Assembly: GCA_018399495.1 (NCBI GenBank)
Contig: JAGYOG010000006.1
Coordinates: forward strand, 1 to 64,000
Direction of reading: 5' to 3'
DNA: 64,000 bases
Source: Sphaerochaeta sp.
GTDB taxonomy: Bacteria > Spirochaetota > Spirochaetia > Sphaerochaetales > Sphaerochaetaceae
Under the pieces are notes generated by a model that made no database searches, was not told the origin of the DNA, and saw nothing but the letters and a program-made list of their open reading frames with translations. Position numbers and translations under genes: made by a program. This document shows positions 35,365 to 42,957 of this stretch, piece by piece; the stretch's first letter is position 1; each line of letters begins with the position of its first letter.

Positions 35365-35979
35365 TCACTTTTTAAGCAACCGGTAGAGTTCAGCGAGAAA
35401 ACTTTCATCATCCTCAGCAAATGGGGAAGGCTCTTCGTTCTTCTTGGTTTCAACTAAATAGTGTCCCACCCTACTCTGATATTCATTCTCAAAAGCCTTG
35501 GAAATATCAGCATCAGTTGCACTCCCGTCTTGGATTTTCTCAATGATGGAGAGACTCCCGTCAGTAATACCCTGAATTCTCTCCATCTCTCTCCCCTGCA
35601 TCTCTAACAGTTGTAGTTGCTGCTTTTCTGTGAGAGGCATCTGTTTCGATGTTGAGTGCAGAACCTTTGCTGCAAAGTTCGCCATACGTTCCCCCCTCTG
35701 TATTCCCGCTTTCTCCCACACTGCATACCCTTGACTCTCTTGTTGGATGAATACCTGTGATTCACCAAGAAGATGCAAAGAAAGTATGGCAAGTTCTGAC
35801 TCCACAATCATAAGAAGAGCACCAAGAGGAATAGAATCAAAAAACTTTTCCCTTCCCTTTACTGTGTCACATCGTCCTCTTGCATAGTGGGGGTGCATTC
35901 CTTCGTAATCAAGAACACACAGCACGTAACGATCACCTATGATATCAACTCCGACATATCCTGTTTCTGTATCATTCAT
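35365..35979 (-). CDS. IS110-like RuvC-fold protein, probably catalytically dead
   Basis: The 204-residue protein begins YVGVDIIGDRYVLCVLDYEG, then TVKGREKFFDSI and LLMIVESELAILSLHLLG, and RGERMANFAAKVL. The order and spacing match the DEDD (RuvC-like) N-terminal domain of IS110 transposases: DVSK-type first Asp, GLERL, a Glu strand usually followed by ATG, then KTDRIDARLLA. The first Asp and the Glu remain, but the two Asp of the last motif are absent. The rest is a charged helical tail, not the IS110 C-terminal domain. It is a full-length, uninterrupted gene with AGGA and an extended -10 near the start, so it is likely a retained host protein. The family call is tentative. Confidence 0.55.
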   Translation of the reverse strand: MNDTETGYVGVDIIGDRYVLCVLDYEGMHPHYARGRCDTVKGREKFFDSIPLGALLMIVESELAILSLHLLGESQVFIQQESQGYAVWEKAGIQRGERMANFAAKVLHSTSKQMPLTEKQQLQLLEMQGREMERIQGITDGSLSIIEKIQDGSATDADISKAFENEYQSRVGHYLVETKKNEEPSPFAEDDESFLAELYRLLKK

Positions 35980-35985
35980 TGTCCT

Positions 35986-35994
35986 ATTTTAGCA
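35986..35994 (-). promoter_or_regulatory. Extended -10 element of the IS110-like gene
   Basis: On the minus strand TGC precedes TAAAAT (35986-35991), six bases before the ATG at 35979. This spacing again allows a leaderless or very short-leader transcript. Confidence 0.35.
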
Positions 35995-36038
35995 GATGAA
36001 AACACGAGAACCAGTGCAAAAAGAAATCATGACAATAG

Positions 36039-36068
36039 TTGCAAAAATACCACCTGTGATGCTACAGT
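36039..36068 (+). promoter_or_regulatory. Promoter placed directly before the yqeC start codon
   Basis: TTGCAA (36039-36044), 18 bases, then TACAGT (36063-36068) preceded by TGC (extended -10). The ATG is at 36074, five bases past the -10, with no Shine-Dalgarno: a candidate leaderless mRNA. Confidence 0.5.
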
Positions 36069-36073
36069 AAAGC

Positions 36074-36763
36074 ATGGCGACATTAATAGAATCCCTGCTG
36101 AAGCATTTCTCTACCAACGAGAACTGTATCTGTATCACGGGAAGCGGGGGCAAAACCACCGCTTTGATACTACTTGCTGAGGCGTATGCTGCTCAGCAGA
36201 AGCGGGTTCTCGTCTCCACAACCACGAAAGTACTTTATCCTGAAGACAGGAACTACTACTGTGACCACTATTTTTGGGATGAGGAGGTTTTCTCCTATCC
36301 ATGCAAAAAGGGAGAGCGAGTCTTCTATGCAAGACAGGGCATCATCAAGGCAGAGGCACCACCACTTGAAGATCTTGAACGTCTGAAAGCACGCTATGAC
36401 GTCATACTAGTCGAAGCGGATGGTGCGCGTGGAATGGAATTGAAACTTCACAGTGAAAGAGACCCAGTCGTACCCAACTTCACCACCGCAACCCTAGCAA
36501 TATCCTCGATTTCTGTATTCGGCAAGAGGCTCAGTGAGCACTGTTTCGGCTGTGATTCCCTGGAAAATCGTCTTATTGATGAAGCGACCTACTCCTTGCT
36601 ACTCACCCACCCTGAGGGGATTCAGAAAGGCATGAAGGGTGTACGTGCTATACTTTTTAACCAAGCAGAGAGAACCGATCGAACCAAGATTGAGAATATA
36701 CAAAGAGAGTTTCCTGATCTGAATTTGTTTTTTGGTTCCCTTGAACAAAATGTTATCATATAA
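36074..36763 (+). CDS. yqeC: Selenium-dependent hydroxylase accessory protein YqeC
   Basis: The 229-residue protein has a P-loop at the N-terminus (CITGSGGKTTALILLAEAYA), the STTTKV motif after it, VILVEADGARGMELKLH in the middle and a C-terminal GSLEQNVII. These are the marks of the YqeC family, which co-occurs with selenium-dependent molybdenum hydroxylases; the exact reaction is unknown. It starts a three-gene set with the XdhC-YqeB fusion (11 bases downstream) and the permuted XdhC. No hydroxylase or selD is seen in the window. Confidence 0.85.
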   Translation: MATLIESLLKHFSTNENCICITGSGGKTTALILLAEAYAAQQKRVLVSTTTKVLYPEDRNYYCDHYFWDEEVFSYPCKKGERVFYARQGIIKAEAPPLEDLERLKARYDVILVEADGARGMELKLHSERDPVVPNFTTATLAISSISVFGKRLSEHCFGCDSLENRLIDEATYSLLLTHPEGIQKGMKGVRAILFNQAERTDRTKIENIQREFPDLNLFFGSLEQNVII

Positions 36764-36774
36764 AGGAAAATGCC

Positions 36775-38577
36775 ATGAAACACACAGTATTTGAAGCAGC
36801 AGCATACTTAAGTGAACACAAAGAGGACTTTGTGTATGCAACCATTATCAGGACTGAAGGGTCCACAAGCAGAAACCAAGGCTCCATGGTCATTGATACC
36901 AAAGGGAGGATTACCGGGACCGTCGGAGGAGGAGAACTTGAAGCGTACGTACTCAGCCAGTCCCTAAATTTGACCAATACTGATGAGTCATACCGCCATA
37001 TACATTTCACCGTCCAAATGGAGGACAAAGTTAGTGTTGGAATTGTCTACCTTTTCCTTCTACGTTGCACCACTGAGGAGGAAAGAAAAGCATTCATCGA
37101 TTTCAGACGATGGGAATCGTATGAGCTAGACCATGTATTTGGTCTCCAGCTGCAACCCTCAGTCACACTGCTCGGGCTCTGTGAAGGAGGAGCCACCATC
37201 GGAGATGTACATCCGACATTCCTCAGTCATGCCCAGGATACACTCAATAAAAAGGCTACTACCTTGGTAGACACCGGCTCATGGCTTTGTCACCTCAGCC
37301 TGCCTGTGAATTACCATAACATCCTCCTGATAGGTGGAGGGCATGTAAACCAAGCCATCGCGGAACTTGCCCACTTTGTGGGGATCCCTAGCCAAGTGGT
37401 TGAAACGCGTGAGGATTTTGCCACTGAAGACCTCTTTACCTACTCAAAGAAGCGCGAAGTTGCACCGACCTTGGCAGAAGCCTTGAACAACATAGAAACC
37501 AACGAATATACAGCATGTATCATTGCCAGCCATGCCTTTGGGCTTGAGACCGCCAAACTCCTGCTTAATCGGAATATTGCTTACCTCGGTGTACTTGGCT
37601 CGAGACATAAAGCAAAGCAATTGCTTGCTTCCCTTACCCTTGAACAGAATGATCTTCGACGGTTGCACTGCCCTATTGGACTGGACATCGGTACTGAAAC
37701 CCCCCAAGAGATAGCGCTCTCCGTAATAAGTGAGGTTATGAAGGTTTTCAACAACCGTAGTGGCCAAAGCCTCAAGCATAAGGCAAACAAAATGATTATT
37801 GTTCGTGGTGGAGGAGATTTAGCCACTGGTGTTATTCTTCGTCTCTTTAGAGCAGGATACTATGTCTTGGTACTGGAAATTGAACGACCTACGGTTATCA
37901 GAAGAACAGTCAGTATCGCCCAGGCATTATATAGCGATACGGTGGTAATTGAGGGATTGAAGGCCTCACGTTGTAATGATTTGAAGGACGCCTATGTAAA
38001 ACTCGACGCAGGAATCATTCCCGTCCTTGTTGATCCAGAGGGAGAGCATATCAGTAAAATCAAACCAGTCTGTGTGGTGGATGCCATCTTGGCAAAGAAG
38101 AATATTGGTACCAAAATCACGGATGCTCCACTGGTTATTGCCCTCGGCCCCGGATTCGTTGCAAAACAGGATTGTGACTTTGTCATAGAAACAATGCGTG
38201 GACATAGCCTTGCCAGAATCCTAAGGGAAGGTTCTGCGATGGAAAATACAGGTGTTCCTGGAGTAATTGAAGGGTATGGTAAAGAACGTGTGCTTCACAG
38301 CCCTGCAGCGGGAATCTTCAATAGTGATCACCAGATAGGTGACATGGTAAAACAAGGAGAGGTGGTCGCAAAGGTGGGTGAGGTAGATGTCATTGCAACC
38401 ATAGATGGAAAACTCAGAGGTTTGCTGAACAATGGTCTGGAGGTTCCCGAGCACTTCAAAATTGCCGATATCGACCCAAGGGGCGAGCGTGCTGACCATA
38501 CCACGGTCAGTGAAAAAGCGATGGCAATCGGTGGAGCAGTCCTTGAGGCAATCGACGGATTCCTCAGTAAAGCATAA
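36775..38577 (+). CDS. XdhC-YqeB fusion protein (selenium/molybdenum hydroxylase maturation)
   Basis: A 600-residue two-part protein. Residues about 1-330 are XdhC: a CoxI-type start (YATIIRTEGSTSRNQGSMVI, GTVGGGELEA) and a Rossmann half (ILLIGGGHVNQAIAELAHFV, YLGVLGSRHKAKQLLA, PIGLDIGTETPQEIALSVIS). Residues about 335-600 are YqeB: MIIVRGGGDLATGVILRLFR, EIERPTVIRRTVSIAQALYS, VIALGPGFVAKQDCDFVIET and a biotinyl-like end (AAGIFNSDHQIGDMVKQGEV). These are normally separate genes. XdhC inserts sulfurated molybdenum cofactor; YqeB belongs to the selenium variant. A good terminator follows. Confidence 0.87.
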   Translation: MKHTVFEAAAYLSEHKEDFVYATIIRTEGSTSRNQGSMVIDTKGRITGTVGGGELEAYVLSQSLNLTNTDESYRHIHFTVQMEDKVSVGIVYLFLLRCTTEEERKAFIDFRRWESYELDHVFGLQLQPSVTLLGLCEGGATIGDVHPTFLSHAQDTLNKKATTLVDTGSWLCHLSLPVNYHNILLIGGGHVNQAIAELAHFVGIPSQVVETREDFATEDLFTYSKKREVAPTLAEALNNIETNEYTACIIASHAFGLETAKLLLNRNIAYLGVLGSRHKAKQLLASLTLEQNDLRRLHCPIGLDIGTETPQEIALSVISEVMKVFNNRSGQSLKHKANKMIIVRGGGDLATGVILRLFRAGYYVLVLEIERPTVIRRTVSIAQALYSDTVVIEGLKASRCNDLKDAYVKLDAGIIPVLVDPEGEHISKIKPVCVVDAILAKKNIGTKITDAPLVIALGPGFVAKQDCDFVIETMRGHSLARILREGSAMENTGVPGVIEGYGKERVLHSPAAGIFNSDHQIGDMVKQGEVVAKVGEVDVIATIDGKLRGLLNNGLEVPEHFKIADIDPRGERADHTTVSEKAMAIGGAVLEAIDGFLSKA

Positions 38578-38597
38578 GTACTGAGCTCCTTATACAG

Positions 38598-38630
38598 CAC
38601 CCGGTCACAAGCCGGGTGTTTTGTTTTTGT
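38598..38630 (+). terminator. Rho-independent terminator after the XdhC-YqeB fusion
   Basis: CACCCGG and CCGGGTG form a perfect 7-bp stem with a 7-base loop followed by TTTTGTTTTT. Confidence 0.9.
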
Positions 38631-38722
38631 TCTCTTTCCATTATTCTTTTCTACCCGTAATGGATATTTTGCCATCAATCCTGTACTATTAACAAAGCAT
38701 ACAGGTCTTGCCCGGAGGAACC

Positions 38723-39691
38723 ATGGATTCACAGCACTATTACACACATTTGCTCGATGCATTGAAGATTGATACCGTTGAACGGAAAACTGTGTTGCAG
38801 GAACCCTATTTAGGAGATGAAGCTCTCCTTCAGAATAACAAGGTCATTGCTACCCATGCAAGAGGCAAGCATGATTGGAATGATACCAGCTATCTCAAGG
38901 AAAGGCTCGCTAGTGATGTGCATCTGGTCATCTTTGGTGGTGGTCATATTGCCCTCGATCTCTACCATCTGGCGATAGACCTCGCCTTACAGGTTACCAT
39001 AGTAGATGATCGCCTTGAATTCTGTAATCAGGAACGTTTTCCAAAGGCCACCTGCCTCTGTGCCCCGTTTGAAGAGGTGCTTGCAAGGCCTCAATCGTGG
39101 ATCAGGCCTTACTTCATAATCACCACACGAGGCCATGCGTATGACAAGCTCTGCCTAGAGAAAACACTTCGCCTCCCCCACGCCTATATTGGCATGATAG
39201 GTAGTAAGAAAAAAGTCGCAAACACGTTTGATGCACTACGTGCAGCTCATTTTGGTGAAGCTGAACTTTCAAATGTGAAAGCCCCAATCGGATTGGATAT
39301 CGGAGCAGTGACTTCCTCTGAAATTGCACTCTCCATTCTTGCCCAAGTCATTAGTGAATATCGTAAGAAGGAACAGGCTGTCAGGCTCAATGAGTCATTG
39401 CTTGCAAGACAAGCTACCGGAGAGAGCCATATTCTTGTCCGGGTGGTGGAGAAGCATGGTTCTGCCCCGTGCGAAGTCGGTTTCCAGCTTGCTCTATTTG
39501 ATGACAGGACTATCATGGGGACTGTCGGGGGTGGAGAGATTGAAGCAAAGGCAACCATGGAAGCACAGCGGATGCTCACCGATGCCCAAGTAAAAGACCA
39601 CACAGTAGTCTACGATTTAAGTAATGAGCGTGCAGGTAGTCTCGGGATGATCTGTGGAGGTATTGCGACCCTGCTGTTTCAACGTAGGTGA
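38723..39691 (+). CDS. XdhC-family protein with permuted domain order
   Basis: The 322-residue protein has the Rossmann XdhC_C half first (LVIFGGGHIALDLYHLAIDL, IVDDRLEFCNQERFP, YIGMIGSKKKVANTFDALR, PIGLDIGAVTSSEIALSILA). The CoxI-type half comes second (ILVRVVEKHGSAPCEVGFQL, GTVGGGEIEAKATMEAQ, LGMICGGIATLLF). In ordinary XdhC the order is reversed. GGAGG before 38723 decides the start. It would act in molybdenum-cofactor sulfuration or delivery. A terminator separates it from the fusion gene, so it may have its own promoter. Its end overlaps the converging FemABX gene by 13 bases. Confidence 0.85.
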   Translation: MDSQHYYTHLLDALKIDTVERKTVLQEPYLGDEALLQNNKVIATHARGKHDWNDTSYLKERLASDVHLVIFGGGHIALDLYHLAIDLALQVTIVDDRLEFCNQERFPKATCLCAPFEEVLARPQSWIRPYFIITTRGHAYDKLCLEKTLRLPHAYIGMIGSKKKVANTFDALRAAHFGEAELSNVKAPIGLDIGAVTSSEIALSILAQVISEYRKKEQAVRLNESLLARQATGESHILVRVVEKHGSAPCEVGFQLALFDDRTIMGTVGGGEIEAKATMEAQRMLTDAQVKDHTVVYDLSNERAGSLGMICGGIATLLFQRR

Positions 39692-40755
39692 TACCCTTCT
39701 CCCACCATCTCATAGGCAACTAGTTGAGATGCTTGTTCTTCATCATAAGCAAAGTCCCAACAACCCATCCGATGGAACGTGGTTCCCCCGAACCCTTTTT
39801 TAAAGGTGTAAAGACCGCTCATAGGGTGATTCTTGCCTTGAGAGGGAGATACCCCGAAAAGATCATACTCGGTACACCCCCAGCTCTTTGCCAATTGAAT
39901 TGCATGCCACTGCAATGCATAGGTACTCATGGAGTTCCGCAACTTGGATGAGGATGCCCCATAAAGATAGGTAGCACGGCGCGCTGATCGACTAAGGAAC
40001 ATGGCACTAAGCGGTTGCCCATCAAAGAAGGCCATCAAGAGCACAATTGCTGCTCCCTCATCTTCAGCTGTATAAAGAGCATCGAAATACGAACGGTCAT
40101 GCAACGTTATTCGGTTACGTTCACAGGTTTCTTCATACAACGAATAGAAAGTTTCAAGGTGGTCTCTCCCAACTTGGCGAACCTCTACCCCCTTCCGCAA
40201 CGCAAGACGAATGTTGTATCGAGTCTTATGGTGCATACAGGAGAGTATTTGTTCCTCACTACCTTGCAGATTCACAAACATGGTGTCGCTGGGAAGTTGG
40301 TTTGACACCGCTTTCCGTAGTTTCCTATTGCTTGTACCCCAGTTGAGTCGTAGATTTTGCAAGGAGAGCGGAACATCCTCATCCTCCTCCCAGATGGACT
40401 GCCAAGGAAGATCATAGCGAAGCAAAAGACAATGAGAAGGAAGTTTTTCGCGGAGATTCATAGAGAGTTCTTCCAAAAACGGACCCATCTTCTCCTCATC
40501 TGGATTCAGTACTGGGCCATAAGGGACATAGCCAATACTTTGATGCCGATTTACTGGGATCAACTGCACAAGAATGTCATCCAAGAGAAAGGATGATCCT
40601 GGTTTCCCGTTGAGTTCAGAAAGAGGCGCTTTTATATCAAATGCTTTGGTGTGGTATCCTTGGTACTCCTTGACTTGAGACCAGAAATACGATTGATGTA
40701 GCAGAGGGGTATCGTAGAGACCCGCAGGATCTTTTTCCTGCACCGTAAGATTCAT
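39679..40755 (-). CDS. FemABX-type peptidyltransferase (GNAT fold)
   Basis: The 358-residue protein has the paired acyltransferase domains of the FemABX family: YGPVLNPDEEK and a long helical/strand region, then RYNIRLALRKGVEVRQVGRD, FYSLYEETCERNRITLHDRS, TYLYGASSSKLRN and LQWHAIQLAKSWGCTEYDLF with a closing FKKGFGGTTFHRMG. Such enzymes add amino acids from aminoacyl-tRNA to peptidoglycan precursors, or act on other acceptors. The ATG at 40755 has GGAG 8 bases before it, which favours it over the ATG at 40767. The donor amino acid is unknown. Confidence 0.88.
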   Translation of the reverse strand: MNLTVQEKDPAGLYDTPLLHQSYFWSQVKEYQGYHTKAFDIKAPLSELNGKPGSSFLLDDILVQLIPVNRHQSIGYVPYGPVLNPDEEKMGPFLEELSMNLREKLPSHCLLLRYDLPWQSIWEEDEDVPLSLQNLRLNWGTSNRKLRKAVSNQLPSDTMFVNLQGSEEQILSCMHHKTRYNIRLALRKGVEVRQVGRDHLETFYSLYEETCERNRITLHDRSYFDALYTAEDEGAAIVLLMAFFDGQPLSAMFLSRSARRATYLYGASSSKLRNSMSTYALQWHAIQLAKSWGCTEYDLFGVSPSQGKNHPMSGLYTFKKGFGGTTFHRMGCWDFAYDEEQASQLVAYEMVGEGYHLR

Positions 40756-40857
40756 TGCAAACTCCATTCTTAGATAATGAAGAAAACCATACCACAGAAA
40801 GAAAAAAGGGGGAAGATGCATAAAATATGAAGAAAGTATGAATACCGTATGATTCTC

Positions 40858-40887
40858 TTGTCTTGCGGGAACCAACGTTGGTAGAAT
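40858..40887 (+). promoter_or_regulatory. Candidate phoR promoter
   Basis: TTGTCT (40858-40863), 18 bases, then TAGAAT (40882-40887). This would give a leader of about 160 bases before phoR. Confidence 0.4.
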
Positions 40888-40903
40888 GAAAGGTATCAAT
40901 ACA

Positions 40904-40943
40904 TCAGGGCAAGCCCTGAACCCAGGAGGCGTTGCCTCCTTTT
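40904..40943 (+). promoter_or_regulatory. Two-hairpin leader upstream of phoR
   Basis: TCAGGG/CCCTGA (40904-40919) is followed by AGGAGGC/GCCTCCT with a 3-base loop (40924-40940) that runs straight into TTTT. The second looks like an intrinsic terminator lying between the promoter and phoR, so attenuation is possible. No known riboswitch is recognised. Confidence 0.4.
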
Positions 40944-41056
40944 CCGCCCCAAGGGACGGAATATCTCACCTTGCTTTCCCTGCATTCGCTCGGGAGAAGA
41001 ACTATCATGATGGTTCCTTTCCTCTCGCTCCGTTGGGGAATCAAGTGAGGAAAATT

Positions 41057-42898
41057 ATGCAATACAAAAGTATTCGTGCACGTTTGGCGTTGACTACCTT
41101 TCTGGTTCTTGTGTGTTCGCTCTTGGGCAGCATGTGGATTGCAAACCGTGCCTTTTCTACTACCATTAGGGAGACCACCTACGCTGAGCTCTCTGCAAAG
41201 GCAGACTATCTGGCAACATTGACAAAAGACTCCCCTAAACCTTGGTTGCAAGAACATTTCGACTCCTATGCAGCTTCAACTGCAACCAGGATTACCATCA
41301 TCAATAGAAAAGGTGTTGTCCTGTTTGACTCAGACTATGAGGCTGAAATACTAAACAACCACCTCTACAGGGAAGAGGTGCAAGCAGCATTGATGAATGG
41401 GAAAGCCTTTAGTGAGCGAAGAAGCAGCACCCAGAATCTTCCTGTGCTATACTGGGCCATAGCATTGGAAGACCATCCCACCATCGCGGTACTGAGAGTC
41501 TCAAAAACCCTCAGCCAGCTTGCAGGGTATCAGACGACTTACCAAAGCCTCTTTTTAAGAGGTGTTGGAATCCTAATACTCTTTTTCTTGTTGCTTACCT
41601 TCTTCGTCATTACCATGATCACGCGCCCTCTCGACCAATTGAAGGGTTTAGCAAGAAAATATGCAACAGGAGAGCTACAGACAAAACTTCATCTCACATC
41701 CCCACAGGAGTTGGCTGAACTCTCCCATACCATGGAAGAGATGGCTCAAGAAATTCAAGAAAAAATATCTCTGGTAGAGTTCGGAAAAAACCAAGTGGAA
41801 GCTATTCTCAACAGTCTTAGCGAAGGAATTCTTCTGCTTGACAGAAACCTGAACATCAAAGTGGCTAACCAAGAAGCACACTTGCTCTTTACCGATCATA
41901 AAGACTCTGTGCTTGAAAGAAACCTTTCGCAGCTTATCAGTTCCAATGAAGTACGTACACTCTGTAATGCCACCCTACTAGATGGGGAGGAAAGGGAACT
42001 CACCATTGAGCAGTACGGACACCTTTTTGGGCAAACTGCACGGATTGCGGGAAAACAAAGGGTTAGGGAACTTAAAATGCTCACCTGTGCCGTACAATCA
42101 TCAGAAGGATTTATCAGCTCAGTGGTGCTCTCCATCAACGATATGACAGAGTTGAAACGCCTAGAACAGATTCGCAAGGATTTTGTGGCTAATGTAAGCC
42201 ATGAACTCAAAACCCCAATCACTTCTATTGCTGGATTTGCAGAAGCACTCACCGAAACACAGAAACCAGAGGAGATCATACACTTCTCTAAAATCATCAA
42301 CAGACAAGCAAACCGGATGAAACGGCTTGTTGAAGATTTGTTGTTGCTCAGCAGTCTGGAGCAAGAACAGAACAAAGCATCCATGAGCTGGACTACTCTT
42401 GAGCAAATAGTAGGAGAAACTGAAGAAGCCTGTAAGTATCGTTATGAGGAACGAAGGAGTATCTTGCAAATTGCTCCCAGCAATCCAGACAATCTTCTTC
42501 TCTATGTCAATGAGAACTTGATTGCCCAAGCATTGACAAACTTGGTCATCAACGCTTTGAACTACTCTGAAGCAGGTGCAAAGGTTCTCCTCTCTGCTAT
42601 TGTAGGTGAGGAACAGGTCACCTTCAGTGTCCTAGACCATGGCATTGGAATCCCTAGGGATGTCCAGGATAGAATTTTTGAACGGTTCTATCGCGTCGAT
42701 GCGGCAAGAAGCAGAAGCCAAGGAGGCACAGGCCTTGGTCTATCCATCGTGAAGCACATCGTAAACGTCCATGGAGGCAAGCTCTCTCTTGAAAGCGAAA
42801 TAGGAAGAGGAAGCACCTTTACCATTGTTCTTCCAAGGATGGGAGGGCATCTGAAGGACCTCCAGAAACGTAGTGATGAGCTCTATAGAAAACACTGA
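41057..42898 (+). CDS. phoR: Phosphate regulon sensor kinase, PhoR-like
   Basis: The 613-residue membrane kinase has membrane segments at about 9-31 and 165-190 enclosing an extracytoplasmic region, then HAMP, a PAS-like domain (VEAILNSLSEGILLLDRNLN), HisKA with His382 in VANVSHELKTPITSIAGFAE, and HATPase_c (NLVINALNYSEAG, DHGIGIPRD, GGTGLGLSIVKHIV). The ATG at 41057 follows AGGAAAA; a longer frame from 40886 would include the hairpin leader and is rejected. It faces phoU and the pst genes, supporting the PhoR call; its partner is probably PhoB at 34.7 kb. Confidence 0.85.
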   Translation: MQYKSIRARLALTTFLVLVCSLLGSMWIANRAFSTTIRETTYAELSAKADYLATLTKDSPKPWLQEHFDSYAASTATRITIINRKGVVLFDSDYEAEILNNHLYREEVQAALMNGKAFSERRSSTQNLPVLYWAIALEDHPTIAVLRVSKTLSQLAGYQTTYQSLFLRGVGILILFFLLLTFFVITMITRPLDQLKGLARKYATGELQTKLHLTSPQELAELSHTMEEMAQEIQEKISLVEFGKNQVEAILNSLSEGILLLDRNLNIKVANQEAHLLFTDHKDSVLERNLSQLISSNEVRTLCNATLLDGEERELTIEQYGHLFGQTARIAGKQRVRELKMLTCAVQSSEGFISSVVLSINDMTELKRLEQIRKDFVANVSHELKTPITSIAGFAEALTETQKPEEIIHFSKIINRQANRMKRLVEDLLLLSSLEQEQNKASMSWTTLEQIVGETEEACKYRYEERRSILQIAPSNPDNLLLYVNENLIAQALTNLVINALNYSEAGAKVLLSAIVGEEQVTFSVLDHGIGIPRDVQDRIFERFYRVDAARSRSQGGTGLGLSIVKHIVNVHGGKLSLESEIGRGSTFTIVLPRMGGHLKDLQKRSDELYRKH

Positions 42899-42903
42899 AG
42901 CAC

Positions 42904-42931
42904 ATCATCCCCCCCTTTCGGGGAGGATGAT
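42904..42931. terminator. Hairpin between converging phoR and phoU
   Basis: ATCATCCCCCCC pairs with GGGGAGGATGAT (one mismatch) around a short CTTTC-type loop, centred between the two converging stops. No strong T-run on either side, so its role as a shared terminator is probable only. Confidence 0.5.
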
Positions 42932-42957
42932 AGGTAGTGGTATAAACTTGGGGATTT

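Noticed and set aside
40886-41056. 57-residue N-terminal extension of PhoR
   Set aside because: It would translate through the hairpin leader, has no membrane or domain features, and the ATG at 41057 has a ribosome-binding site followed directly by a membrane segment.
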